Shown: positions 1 to 7,728 of the stretch, in pieces
How positions within the stretch are numbered: the stretch's first letter is position 1
Layout of the letters: every line of letters begins with the position of its first letter
DNA from: DASXRA01 sp036502575
GTDB lineage: Bacteria; Actinomycetota; Actinomycetes; Mycobacteriales; Jatrophihabitantaceae
Assembly (NCBI GenBank): GCA_036502575.1
Contig: DASXYL010000040.1
Coordinates: forward strand, 1-64,000
DNA: 64,000 nucleotides
Direction: 5' to 3'
Position numbers and translations under genes: made by a program
The notes under the pieces: generated by a model
Told to the model about the DNA's origin: nothing
The model's database searches: none
What the model saw: the letters and a program-made list of their open reading frames with translations, nothing else

Positions 1-521
1 AGGTACTCCACCGCCCGCACCCACTTCACGCTCTTCCAGCCGTACAGGTGCGGCACCACCAGGCGCATCGGGTAGCCGTGCTCCGGCGTGAGCGGAACCC
101 CGGCCACCGCGGTGGCGAACAGGGTGGTGTCGGCGGCGAAATCCCCGATGCCGATGTTCGCGCTGTACCCGTATTCGGCCCACACCATCACGTGGGTGAC
201 CGCATCCGCCGGGGGCGCCGCGGAGAGGATCTCGGTCGCGGGGATGCCCCCCCAGGCGATCGCCGGGATCGTGCACTTGGTCACGCAGTGCAGATCGGCG
301 GTCACGGCGCAGCGCGGCAGCCGGGTGATCCCGGCCCAGTCCCAGCGGTGCTCCGCACCCGACCCGGTGGCGCCCATCACCGTGAAGGTCCAGGTGTCGG
401 GGCGGAACCGGGGCACCCGGCCGTAGTGCTGGGCGGGCCAGTCCGGCCGGGCCACCATCTGGCCCGGCGGGAGATCACGGTCCGAGCGCACCCGCACCCG
501 GCCGCCGTCCGGCTGACCCAT
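1..521 (-). CDS. Sulfite-oxidase-type molybdopterin oxidoreductase (3' end cut by window)
   Basis: The reading frame runs from ATG at 521 off the left edge, giving 173 visible residues. The visible part is the N-terminal half of a sulfite oxidase/YedY-like Mo-pterin domain: DLHCVTK contains the cysteine expected to ligate molybdenum, followed by WGGIPA, VMVWAEYGYS and HGYPMRLVVPHLYGWKSVKW, all typical of the family. The cytosolic start lacks a signal peptide in the visible part. An AGGAGGG ribosome site lies 5 nt before the ATG. Substrate is unknown; members act on sulfite, methionine sulfoxide or other S/N-oxides. The next gene rightward is divergent. Confidence 0.85.
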   Translation of the reverse strand, partial: MGQPDGGRVRVRSDRDLPPGQMVARPDWPAQHYGRVPRFRPDTWTFTVMGATGSGAEHRWDWAGITRLPRCAVTADLHCVTKCTIPAIAWGGIPATEILSAAPPADAVTHVMVWAEYGYSANIGIGDFAADTTLFATAVAGVPLTPEHGYPMRLVVPHLYGWKSVKWVRAVEY

Positions 522-608
522 GCTTGCCCTCCTGGCTGCTCCGCGGCTTCTACCATCGCACGCGGGTGAATTCCCGGCTCCCGCCACCCCCGCCGTCCGT
601 GGATGCGC

Positions 609-614
609 TAGGCT
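609..614 (+). promoter_or_regulatory. -10 box (TAGGCT) for leaderless aromatic leader peptide
   Basis: TAGGCT fits the actinobacterial TANNNT -10 consensus and lies 7 nt upstream of the ATG at 622, so transcription would begin at or next to the leader-peptide start codon. No clear -35 box is seen. Inferred from sequence only. Confidence 0.5.
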
Positions 615-621
615 ACCGCTC

Positions 622-696
622 ATGCGTCAGCAGTTTTGGTTCTGGTATGGCTACCGGCCCGGCAATCGGACGGTCGCCCGCCAGACTCTGCGCTGA
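622..696 (+). CDS. Aromatic-rich leader peptide (24 aa) of a DAHP synthase attenuator
   Basis: A 24-codon ORF whose residues 3-11 read QQFWFWYGY: two Phe, two Trp and two Tyr within seven residues. It is followed by a strong intrinsic terminator (716-747) and then the DAHP synthase gene at 831. This is the architecture of ribosome-mediated attenuation: when aromatic aminoacyl-tRNAs are scarce the ribosome stalls here and read-through is favoured. A possible antiterminator pairs 654-662 with 721-729 (9 bp), which would destroy the terminator stem. The peptide itself probably has no other function. The coding content and placement are seen; the regulatory mechanism is inferred from trp/aro-type attenuators. 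Confidence 0.85.
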   Translation: MRQQFWFWYGYRPGNRTVARQTLR

Positions 697-715
697 CGCG
701 AGCGAACCTCTAGAG

Positions 716-747
716 AAGCCCCGGGCCGGCAGGCCCGGGGCTTTTTT
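716..747 (+). terminator. Intrinsic terminator of the DAHP synthase attenuator
   Basis: A perfect 12-bp stem (716-727 with 732-743), GGCA loop, ending in a run of six T. It lies between the leader peptide and the DAHP synthase start, so it must be bypassed for expression of the gene. Its left arm can alternatively pair with 654-662 inside the leader ORF. Confidence 0.9.
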
Positions 748-830
748 GCATGAACGGCACCTGGCCCGGGTACCGGCACCGGCACACAACTGCCACGGCT
801 ACGGCCGCGGCACCGAGAGAAGAGGACCTC

Positions 831-1862
831 ATGGTCGTGGTCATGACCCCCGAAGCTACGCAGGCCGACGTGGACGGAATCGTCGATGTGGTGCGCGATG
901 CGGGCGGTGAGGCGTTCGTGACCCGCGGCGTCTCGCGCACCATCGTGGGCCTGGTCGGTGACGTCGATCAGTTCGGCTCGCTCAACCTGAGGAGCAGGCC
1001 GGGGGTGCTTGACGTGGTCCGGATCTCCGTGCCCTACAAGCTGGTCAGCCGGGAGCACCACCCGCACCGGACGGTCGTCGAGGTCGGCGGGGTACCCATC
1101 GGCCCGGACACCATGACCGTGATCGCGGGCCCGTGCGCGGTGGAGACCCCGGAGCAGACCCTGATCGCGGCCCGGATGGCCCAGGCGGCGGGCGCGTCGC
1201 TGCTGCGCGGCGGCGCGTTCAAGCCGCGGACCTCGCCGTACGCGTACCAGGGCCTGGGCGAGGCGGGCCTGAAGATCCTGGCCGACGTGCGCGAGGAGAC
1301 CGGCCTGCCGGTGGTGACCGAGGTCATCGACCCGCGCAGCGTGGACCTGGTCTCCTCGTACGCCGACATGCTCCAGGTGGGCACCAGGAACATGCAGAAC
1401 TTCGCGCTGCTCCAGGCGGTCGGCGAGTCCAGCAAGCCGGTGCTGCTCAAGCGGGGGTTCAGCGCCACCATCGAGGAATGGCTGATGGCCGCCGAGTACA
1501 TCGCCCAGCGCGGCAACCTCGACATCGTGCTGTGCGAGCGAGGCGTCCGAAGCTTCGAACCGTCGATCCGCAACATGCTCGACGTGTCGGCGGTGCCCTT
1601 GGTGCAACGGCTGTCGCACCTTCCGGTGATCATCGACCCGTCACACGCATCCGGCCGACGTGATCTCGTGGTGCCGCTCGCCCGGGCCGGGATGGCGGCC
1701 GGCGCGGACGGCGTGATGGTCGACGTCCACCCGAACCCGGAATCGGCGCTGTGCGACGGCGCGCAGGCGCTCGTCGGCGAGTCACTGGACGAGCTGGCCG
1801 ACGCGGTGGCCACGATCCCAGCCCTGCTGGGCCGGACGTCCGCCGCCCACCTCGCGGGCTAG
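831..1862 (+). CDS. aroF: 3-deoxy-7-phosphoheptulonate synthase, type I-beta (DAHP synthase)
   Basis: Condenses phosphoenolpyruvate and erythrose 4-phosphate, the first step of the shikimate pathway. The 343 residues fit the type I-beta class: an N-terminal ferredoxin-like/ACT-like regulatory region (about 1-75) followed by the TIM barrel. Visible active-site motifs are GPCAVE, the KPRTSPYAYQG loop, LLKRG and IDPSHASGRR. ATG 831 was chosen because AGAGGA lies just upstream; an in-frame ATG at 750 sits right behind the terminator and would add a low-complexity tail. Expression is probably controlled by the upstream aromatic attenuator. A second, class II, DAHP synthase lies at 3500-4870. Its stop overlaps the convergent lipoprotein stop in the palindrome CTAG. 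Confidence 0.95.
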   Translation: MVVVMTPEATQADVDGIVDVVRDAGGEAFVTRGVSRTIVGLVGDVDQFGSLNLRSRPGVLDVVRISVPYKLVSREHHPHRTVVEVGGVPIGPDTMTVIAGPCAVETPEQTLIAARMAQAAGASLLRGGAFKPRTSPYAYQGLGEAGLKILADVREETGLPVVTEVIDPRSVDLVSSYADMLQVGTRNMQNFALLQAVGESSKPVLLKRGFSATIEEWLMAAEYIAQRGNLDIVLCERGVRSFEPSIRNMLDVSAVPLVQRLSHLPVIIDPSHASGRRDLVVPLARAGMAAGADGVMVDVHPNPESALCDGAQALVGESLDELADAVATIPALLGRTSAAHLAG

Positions 1863-2404
1863 CGGGCTCGGCTGGCTCCGCTCACCAGGTCGCCGAGCTG
1901 GGCCTGGATGCCCGGAACCTGCGCCGGGTCCGATCCGGCCGCCGTGCACAGCACGAGCAGGTGATCGCCGGAGATGGTGGCGGCCTCGACCAGAGTGTCC
2001 TGCTGGCACACGAACGCGCCCGGCCCCGCTCCCGCCAGGGTCTGCGTCGAGGCGGCGTCGCACGGCTTGCGGACGCGAGCGAGGGCGGCCTGACGGGCCT
2101 GAGCGCCCTGGGGCAACGGCACGGTGCTGACCAGGATGGTGCGACCGTCGGCGGTGTAGTTGCAGCCGCCGCTCGGCGCGTTCGACACCGCCCATCGTCC
2201 ACCCAGGATGGCCTCGACGTCGGTCGCGGCGAACGGGCAGGCGCCGACATCGCCTGCTGCCGGTGCCTCGACCGCGTTGGCGGCCGCCGTAGTCAGCCGG
2301 CTGGGCGTCGTATCGGCCCGCTTCAACACGTTGCAGGCGGACACGCTCGCGGCGACGGCGAATACTGCCCCGAGGACGACCAGGCGGCGTCCAGCGCGCA
2401 TCAT
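1859..2404 (-). CDS. Putative secreted lipoprotein
   Basis: A 181-residue protein with an Arg-rich N terminus, a hydrophobic segment and lipobox VSAC at about residue 24, so it should be lipid-anchored outside the membrane. The mature part has paired cysteines (GACPF, GGCNY, KPCDA, FVCQQ, VLCTA) suggesting disulfides, and resembles the small DUF3558-like lipoproteins of actinomycetes; that family link is tentative. GGGGAATCGC precedes the ATG. The function is unknown. It converges on aroF with a 4-bp stop overlap. A second lipoprotein of similar style is at 50581-51243. Confidence 0.75.
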   Translation of the reverse strand: MMRAGRRLVVLGAVFAVAASVSACNVLKRADTTPSRLTTAAANAVEAPAAGDVGACPFAATDVEAILGGRWAVSNAPSGGCNYTADGRTILVSTVPLPQGAQARQAALARVRKPCDAASTQTLAGAGPGAFVCQQDTLVEAATISGDHLLVLCTAAGSDPAQVPGIQAQLGDLVSGASRAR

Positions 2405-2489
2405 TGCGATTCCCCGTTCGGCAGAGCGGCAGTGCTCAGCGCAAATCGGGGCCTAGCATGGCAGATCATTGTGCCGATGTGGCAGAGGG

Positions 2490-3503
2490 TCAGCGCGTTT
2501 TCGCGACCAGCGGTTCGAGCACTTTGACGGCCCGGTCGATGCCGTCGTCATCCACGTCCAGATGCGTCACCAGACGGGCACGCTGCGGGCCCAGGACGGA
2601 GATCAGCACGCCGTGGTCCCGGGCAGCAGCAGCGATGCCCGGAGCGTCGTCCACGTCGAGAACCACGATGTTCGTGTCGACCGTGGACGGATCGATGCCG
2701 AGCGACTCACCCAGCCGGCGGGCCCGGGCGTGGTCGTCGGCCAGCCGGCCGATGTGGTGTTTGAGCGCGTAGCGTCCCGCGGCCGCGAGGATGCCGGCCT
2801 GGCGCATACCCGCGCCGTAACGCTTGCGCCACACCCGGGCCTCGGCGATGCGCTCGACAGAGGAGACGAGCACCGATCCGACCGGGGCGCCCAGCCCCTT
2901 GGACAAGCACACCGACACCGTGTCGAAGCCCGCGGCCAGCTCGGCCAGTGGCGCGCCCGAGGCGACGTGTGCGTTCCACAGCCGGGCGCCGTCGAGGTGC
3001 AGGGCGATGCCGTGCGCCCGGGCGAGCCGGCGCAGGCCGTCGAGCGCGGCGGACGGTTGCACCGTGCCACCGCCGAAGTTGTGGGTGTTCTCGACGGCCA
3101 CCGCCGCCGTCGACACGAGGTAAGGCCCGGCGTCGGGCGTGATCAGCTCGGCGACGGCATCGACGTCGAGCAGCCCGCGGTCGGCTCGCCAGGTGCGAAA
3201 CGTGATGCCGCCGAGCACCGCGGCGGCGCCCAGCTCGGCCCGGACGATGTGCGCGACGGTGTCGCAGACCAGCTCCATACCCGGGGGGACCAGCAGCCGG
3301 ATGCCGAGCTGGTTGCCCAGCGAGCCGGTCGGCACGAACAGCCCGGCGGGAAAGCCCAGCATCTCGGCGACCTCGGCCTCCAGCGCGTTGACCTCGGGAT
3401 CCTCGCCGTAGACGTCGTCGCCCACCTCGGCCTCGGCGATGGCGGCGCGCATCGCCGGGGTAGGTCGGGTGACGGTGTCGCTGCGCAGGTCGACCGTGGT
3501 CAT
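2490..3503 (-). CDS. ltaE: Low-specificity L-threonine aldolase
   Basis: PLP enzyme cleaving L-threonine/allo-threonine to glycine and acetaldehyde. Family signatures are seen: N-terminal VDLRSDTVTRPT, GDDVYGEDP, NTHNFGGG, LHLDGARLWNA and the PLP lysine in CLSKGLGAPVGS. The 337 residues are the usual length. The start is the ATG at 3503, which overlaps the stop of the upstream class II DAHP synthase as ATGA, so the two are probably translationally coupled. The biochemical reason for coupling glycine formation to DAHP synthase is not evident. Confidence 0.92.
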   Translation of the reverse strand: MTTVDLRSDTVTRPTPAMRAAIAEAEVGDDVYGEDPEVNALEAEVAEMLGFPAGLFVPTGSLGNQLGIRLLVPPGMELVCDTVAHIVRAELGAAAVLGGITFRTWRADRGLLDVDAVAELITPDAGPYLVSTAAVAVENTHNFGGGTVQPSAALDGLRRLARAHGIALHLDGARLWNAHVASGAPLAELAAGFDTVSVCLSKGLGAPVGSVLVSSVERIAEARVWRKRYGAGMRQAGILAAAGRYALKHHIGRLADDHARARRLGESLGIDPSTVDTNIVVLDVDDAPGIAAAARDHGVLISVLGPQRARLVTHLDVDDDGIDRAVKVLEPLVAKTR

Positions 3504-4870
3504 CCTTCGCGCCGTTGGCGGTCGGCGACGAGACGCTCGGCGACCCGGAAGGCCAGCTCCAGGGACTGTTCGATGTTCAGCCGAGGGTCGCAGGCCGTCT
3601 CGTAGCGGCGGGCGAGGTCGGTCGCGGTGAGCTCGGCGGTACCGCCGATGCACTCGGTGACGTCGTCGCCGGTGAGCTCGACGTGCAGGCCGCCGGGATG
3701 GGTGCCCAGCGCCGCGTGCACGTCGAAGAAGCCGTCGACCTCGTCGATCACCCGGTCGAGGTGCCGGGTCTTCACCCCGTCGGCGGTCTCCTCGGTGTTG
3801 CCGTGCATCGGGTCGCAGTGCCACACGACGAGATGCCCAGTCGACTGCACCTTCTCGATGATCGGGGGCAGCGCGTCACGCACCTTGTCGTTGCCCATCC
3901 GACTGATCAGCGTGAGCCGCCCCGGGGTGTTGTTCGGGTCGAGTCGGTGCACCAGCTCGGCGGCGAACTCCGGGGTCGTGCTCGGCCCGAGCTTGACGCC
4001 GATCGGATTGGCCAGCCGGGACACGTAGTCCAGGTGGGCGCCGTCCAGCTGCCGAGTGCGCTCGCCCACCCAGACGAAGTGCGCGGACAGGTCGTAGGCC
4101 TGATCGCCTTCTATGCGCGTCAGCGCGCGTTCATATTCGAGGATCAATGCCTCGTGGCTCGCGTAGAGCTCGACGCCCTCGAGCGCCCCGTCGTGGACGC
4201 CGCACGCGCGCATGAACCGCACCGCGCGGTCGATCTCGCCGGCCATCTGCTCGTAGCGGGCGCCCGTCTCGGTGGTGCGCGCGAAGGCGGTGTTCCACGA
4301 GTGGACGCGGTCGAGCGCGGCCAGCCCGCCGCCGGCGTAGGCGCGTAGCAGGTTCAGCGTGGACGCCGCCGTGGAGTACGCACGCAGGATCCGGCGCGGG
4401 TCGGGCGTGCGGTCACCGGCGAGGTCGTTGACCATGTCGCCCCGGTAGGACACCCGCCCGGTGGCGTCCAGATTGGCCGACCGGGGCTTCGCGTACTGCC
4501 CGGCGATGCGGCCGAGCTTGACGACCGGCATGGACGCCCCGTAGGTGAGCACCACCGCCATCTGCAGCAGCACTCGAACCTTGCCGGCGATGTCGGCCTG
4601 CGAGCTGGTCGCGAACGTCTCGGCGCAGTCGCCGCCCTGCAGCAGGAAGGCCTCGCCGCGGGCCACGGCGGCCAGGCGCTCGCGCAGCTGGTCGACCTCG
4701 CTGGCCACGACGAGCGGCGGCATGCCGGCCAACGTTCCGGCTACATCGCGCAGGACGTTCTCGTCGGGCCATTCGGGTTGCTGGGCCGCGGGCAGGGTGC
4801 GCCAGGCGTCGAGCCCCAGTTGGTCCGGCGTGGACGGGGCTGGGGCCTGCTTGCCAGTGGTCGCGGTCAC
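3500..4870 (-). CDS. aroG: Class II 3-deoxy-7-phosphoheptulonate synthase (AroG type)
   Basis: The second DAHP synthase in the window, from the plant/mycobacterial class II family. It has 456 residues, with motifs EAFLLQGGDCAETF, GRIAGQYAKPRS, YRGDMVND, RLANPIGVKLGPST, RMGNDK and HPGGLHVELTG. In M. tuberculosis the orthologue (Rv2178c) is allosterically controlled by aromatic amino acids and binds chorismate mutase; this is family knowledge. GTG 4870 is preferred because TACGCT, a -10 box, lies 6 nt upstream, implying a leaderless mRNA. It is followed by threonine aldolase with an ATGA overlap and is divergent from the B3/B4 gene over only 34 bp. Confidence 0.95.
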   Translation of the reverse strand: MTATTGKQAPAPSTPDQLGLDAWRTLPAAQQPEWPDENVLRDVAGTLAGMPPLVVASEVDQLRERLAAVARGEAFLLQGGDCAETFATSSQADIAGKVRVLLQMAVVLTYGASMPVVKLGRIAGQYAKPRSANLDATGRVSYRGDMVNDLAGDRTPDPRRILRAYSTAASTLNLLRAYAGGGLAALDRVHSWNTAFARTTETGARYEQMAGEIDRAVRFMRACGVHDGALEGVELYASHEALILEYERALTRIEGDQAYDLSAHFVWVGERTRQLDGAHLDYVSRLANPIGVKLGPSTTPEFAAELVHRLDPNNTPGRLTLISRMGNDKVRDALPPIIEKVQSTGHLVVWHCDPMHGNTEETADGVKTRHLDRVIDEVDGFFDVHAALGTHPGGLHVELTGDDVTECIGGTAELTATDLARRYETACDPRLNIEQSLELAFRVAERLVADRQRREG

Positions 4871-4904
4871 GGGACAAGCGTAAGTGGTCGCGTAGCCTTC
4901 CCGC
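4871..4904. promoter_or_regulatory. 34-bp divergent promoter, leaderless on both sides
   Basis: On the minus strand TACGCT (complement of 4877-4882) lies 6 nt from GTG 4870. On the plus strand TAGCCT (4893-4898) lies 6 nt from GTG 4905. Both fit TANNNT -10 boxes, so the two start codons would be the first transcribed codons and the -35 regions of each promoter fall inside the opposite gene. Confidence 0.65.
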
Positions 4905-5567
4905 GTGACGACCCTGACGGTGGCCGACGACGTGCGGGCCGCATTCGACCAGCTGCACATCGCCGCGGTGACGGTGGACGGGCTGGACAACACCGGGCGC
5001 TGGCCCGAGGTCGAGGCCCGCCTGGCCGCGGTCGAACGTGATCCGGCCGAACTGGGCGAGGGTGATCCGCGGATTGCCAGCTGGCACGCCGCGTATCGGC
5101 GTTTCGGCACGAACCCGAGGCGGCAGCGTCCGAGCGTCGATGCGCTGACCCGGCGGCTGGCCCGCATCGGACGGTTGCCGCGGATCAGCCCGTTCGTCGA
5201 CTGCTACAACCTCGTCTCGGTCACCCACGTCGTGCCGGCCGGCGCGTTCGACCTCGACGCCGTCGACGACGACATCGTGGTCCGATTCGCCGAGCCCGGC
5301 GACGCGTTCACCCCGCTCGGCGAACCCGACAGCGTCGAGGCGCCCCACGACGGCGAGGTCGTCTACGCCGACGCGGGCGGCGTGCTGACCCGCCACTGGA
5401 ACCACCGCGACGCCGATCGCACCAAAGTCACGCCGACATCGCGACGGGTGCTGGTCGTGCTCGAGGCGATCGACACCGCGCACCACGCAGCCGTCGACGC
5501 GGCCGCCGACGACCTGATCGCGCTGCTCACCCCGCACGCCAAGGCGCTCACCACGGAGATCGTCTGA
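4905..5567 (+). CDS. B3/B4 tRNA-binding (PheRS beta editing-like) domain protein
   Basis: A 220-residue stand-alone protein with the B3/B4 domain that forms the editing site in phenylalanyl-tRNA synthetase beta. Typical segments are ASWHAAYRRFGTNPRRQRPSVDALTRRL and PFVDCYNLVSVTHVVPAGAFDLD. Such proteins are thought to hydrolyse mischarged tRNA or bind RNA, but the substrate is not known. GTG 4905 is favoured by the -10 box 6 nt upstream. Its neighbour across the promoter makes aromatic precursors; a link to Phe-tRNA quality is only a guess. Confidence 0.85.
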   Translation: MTTLTVADDVRAAFDQLHIAAVTVDGLDNTGRWPEVEARLAAVERDPAELGEGDPRIASWHAAYRRFGTNPRRQRPSVDALTRRLARIGRLPRISPFVDCYNLVSVTHVVPAGAFDLDAVDDDIVVRFAEPGDAFTPLGEPDSVEAPHDGEVVYADAGGVLTRHWNHRDADRTKVTPTSRRVLVVLEAIDTAHHAAVDAAADDLIALLTPHAKALTTEIV

Positions 5568-5577
5568 GCCGCCGCCG

Positions 5578-6189
5578 CTAGGGCGTCCGCAACAGCTGAA
5601 CCGACAGAGTGCGAGCCACCCACCGTTCGAACTCCGCCGGCGTCCAGCCGGACTCCTCGACGAGCTCGCGATAGACGCCGGGCGCGGCGATCGCGCGAAA
5701 GACCGCCTGCGCCTCACGCACCCGCACCCGCAAGTGCCCCTTCAGCGAGGCGATCATGGCGTCCATCACCTCGTTTCGGCCGGCGAGTTTGGACCGCAGC
5801 AGCGCCCGCGTCTCGGGGCTCTCGTCGGTCGCCGCCTCGAAGATCAGCACGGCGTCGAACCCGGCGGCATACAGCGCGCGCAACCAGTGCGCGGCGCCCC
5901 GGAGTCGTCGGGCCGGTTCCGGTTCGGCCAGCACCTGCCCGGCCAGTTCCTGCGCGTTCGCCTGCTCCAGCCACCGCTCGCAGATCAGTGACAGGATCTC
6001 GCGCTTGGCGCCGAAGGCCGCGTACACCGTTCGAACCGCCACGCCGGCTTCAGCGGCGATCGCCTCGATGCTCGTCGAGCCGTAGCCGTCAGCGGCGAAC
6101 AGCCTCCGGGCTGCGTCCGCGATGCGTTCGCGCGTGGCCTTCGCCTGCAGCTGCCGGTACGTCGACCGGGGCTTGACATCCGACGCCAT
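5578..6189 (-). CDS. TetR family transcriptional regulator
   Basis: A 203-residue repressor-type protein. The N-terminal helix-turn-helix is clear: TRERIADAARRLFAADGYGSTSIEAIAAEAGVAVRTVYAAFGAKREIL (about residues 18-65). The C-terminal ligand domain is not diagnostic. It is divergent from the SnoaL-like gene, and the 79-bp spacer holds two palindromes (6203-6229) that are likely its operator. TAGTGT (complement of 6196-6201) lies 6 nt from its ATG, so its own mRNA is probably leaderless and autoregulated. Confidence 0.92.
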   Translation of the reverse strand: MASDVKPRSTYRQLQAKATRERIADAARRLFAADGYGSTSIEAIAAEAGVAVRTVYAAFGAKREILSLICERWLEQANAQELAGQVLAEPEPARRLRGAAHWLRALYAAGFDAVLIFEAATDESPETRALLRSKLAGRNEVMDAMIASLKGHLRVRVREAQAVFRAIAAPGVYRELVEESGWTPAEFERWVARTLSVQLLRTP

Positions 6190-6195
6190 CCCGGC

Positions 6196-6229
6196 ACACT
6201 ATCACTGCGTACAGTGCAGTATCACTGCA
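6196..6229. promoter_or_regulatory. Probable TetR operator with overlapping palindromes and tetR -10 box
   Basis: CACTG-CGTA-CAGTG (6203-6216) and TGCAGT-ATC-ACTGCA (6215-6229) are inverted repeats that overlap by 2 bp, with the word ATCACTGC repeated at 6201 and 6221. They lie directly beside the tetR -10 box (6196-6201), so a bound dimer pair would block tetR and probably the divergent gene. Palindromes are seen; binding by this TetR is inferred. Confidence 0.6.
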
Positions 6230-6268
6230 TCGACTACACATCTACTGCAAGCAACCAGGGGGACTTCT

Positions 6269-6724
6269 GTGACTACCACGACCGACCCGGCCGTCGCCGG
6301 CCCACCGAGCGCCCAGGCCGTGCTGCGCCGCCTTTTCGAGGAAGGTTTCGGCGGCGGCGACGACAGCGTCGTTGACGAGCTCTGCGCGCCAACGCTGACC
6401 GAGCACCAGTTCGGCCTGGAGGGCTCCGGCGCCGACGCGATCCAGAACGTCAAGGCCGCGATCCGCAATGTGCACGAGATCGTCCCGGACATGTCGTGCA
6501 CGATCGAGGACTCGGTCGAGGTCGGCGACGCCATCTGGACCCGAGTGCGCGCCCGGGGTAAGGCAACCGGCCCGTTCTTCGGGCCGCCGAGCGGACGTCC
6601 CATCGATATCACGGTGATCGATATCTGCCGGGTCGTCGACGGCCGCATCGTGGAGCACTGGGGTGTGCCGGACCGCTTCGCTCTCCTCGCCCAGACCGGG
6701 GTGCTCGATCGGCTGGCGAACTAG
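6269..6724 (+). CDS. SnoaL-like (ester cyclase/NTF2-fold) protein
   Basis: A 151-residue NTF2-like protein of the SnoaL polyketide-cyclase type: LRRLFEEGFGGGDDSVVDEL, IRNVHEIVPDMSCTIEDSVEVGDAIWTRVRARG and VVDGRIVEHWGVPDRFALLAQTG are typical. GTG 6269 follows AGGGGGA at good spacing. Regulated most likely by the divergent TetR protein. No cyclase substrate genes are nearby, so it may instead be a small-molecule hydrolase or isomerase. Confidence 0.85.
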   Translation: MTTTTDPAVAGPPSAQAVLRRLFEEGFGGGDDSVVDELCAPTLTEHQFGLEGSGADAIQNVKAAIRNVHEIVPDMSCTIEDSVEVGDAIWTRVRARGKATGPFFGPPSGRPIDITVIDICRVVDGRIVEHWGVPDRFALLAQTGVLDRLAN

Positions 6725-6758
6725 CGTCATCACGTGGTGGGTGTCGTACCGTCACAGG

Positions 6759-7727
6759 GTGAGCAATCTGGACCGCACACCTGATCTGGGCACCTACGGC
6801 GGGCGGTCAGGGGTGGGGGCAACGCCGGTGCACCAGGTGTTCGCCGGGCGCGAGGTGATGCTCGGTGAGAGCACCCAGGTGCGACGCCTGCTGCCGAACC
6901 TGGGCCGCCGCCTCGTCGGGCCGTGGTGCTTCGTCGACCACTACGGGCCGGACGACATCGCCGCCGGCCCGGGCATGCAGGTGCCGGCCCATCCGCACAT
7001 GGGGCTGCAGGCAGTGAGCTGGCTGATCGACGGCGAGATCCAGCACCGGGACAGCGTCGGCAGCCAGCAGGTGATCCACCCCGGGCAGCTCGGACTCATG
7101 ACGTCCGGGCACGGCATCGCGCACGCCGAGCAATCGCCCCGGCCGACGCATCCGGCGATGCTGCACGGCGTCCAGCTGTGGGTGGCGCTGCCGGACTCGG
7201 CCCGCGAGGTCGCCCCGCACTGGGCCCACCACGCCGACCTGCCGAGGTTCACCGATTCCGGGGTGTCGACCACGGTGATCATGGGTGAGCTGGCCGGCGC
7301 GGTGTCGCCGGGCGAGGCGTACTCGCCGATCGTGGGCGCGGACGTGGTGCTCGATCCCGGCGCCGACGCGCTGGTGCCGCTGGAGCCCGACTTCGAGTAC
7401 GCCGTGCTCACCACGCTCGGCGAGCTGGAGGTCGACGGCGTGACTCTGACGCCGGGCGCCATGCTCTACCTGGGCGCCGGGCGCCGTGATCTTCGGCTGC
7501 GTTCCGCGCCGGGTGCTCGGGCGTTGCTGCTCGGCGGCGAACCGTTCGCCGAGCAGATCGTGATGTGGTGGAACTTCGTGGGTCGCTCCGGCGACGAGCT
7601 CGCCGCCGCCCGCGAGCAGTGGATGGCCGGCGAGCGATTCGGCGCCGTTGTCGGCTACGACGGCGAGCCGCTGCCTGCTCCCCCGATGCCGCCCGGCCGC
7701 CTCAAGCCCAGCGGCGCCGTCCGCTAA
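6759..7727 (+). CDS. Pirin family protein (bicupin)
   Basis: A 322-residue cupin protein with the pirin signature: PHMGLQAVSWLIDGEIQHRDS, GQLGLMTSGHGIAHAEQS and LHGVQLWVALP, including the metal-binding His-x-His/Glu set, followed by the second cupin and the pirin C-terminal region. Some pirins are quercetinases and some are regulators; the role here cannot be told. GTG 6759 is preferred over the longer frame because TACCGT (6747-6752) lies 6 nt upstream, indicating a leaderless start. Confidence 0.9.
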   Translation: MSNLDRTPDLGTYGGRSGVGATPVHQVFAGREVMLGESTQVRRLLPNLGRRLVGPWCFVDHYGPDDIAAGPGMQVPAHPHMGLQAVSWLIDGEIQHRDSVGSQQVIHPGQLGLMTSGHGIAHAEQSPRPTHPAMLHGVQLWVALPDSAREVAPHWAHHADLPRFTDSGVSTTVIMGELAGAVSPGEAYSPIVGADVVLDPGADALVPLEPDFEYAVLTTLGELEVDGVTLTPGAMLYLGAGRRDLRLRSAPGARALLLGGEPFAEQIVMWWNFVGRSGDELAAAREQWMAGERFGAVVGYDGEPLPAPPMPPGRLKPSGAVR

Positions 7728-7728
7728 C

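Noticed and set aside
750..830. Upstream in-frame ATG of aroF at 750
   Set aside because: It is 3 nt after the terminator T run, has no ribosome site and adds a low-complexity tail; ATG 831 has AGAGGA and matches family length.
1859..1862. CTAG as a special signal where convergent stops overlap (also 62509-62512)
   Set aside because: CTAG is self-complementary, so it is simply the shortest way for two convergent TAG stops to overlap.
4413..5717. 434-residue minus-strand ORF across the B3/B4 gene and aroG
   Set aside because: It spans the divergent promoter and is out of frame with aroG; composition is that of a shadow frame.
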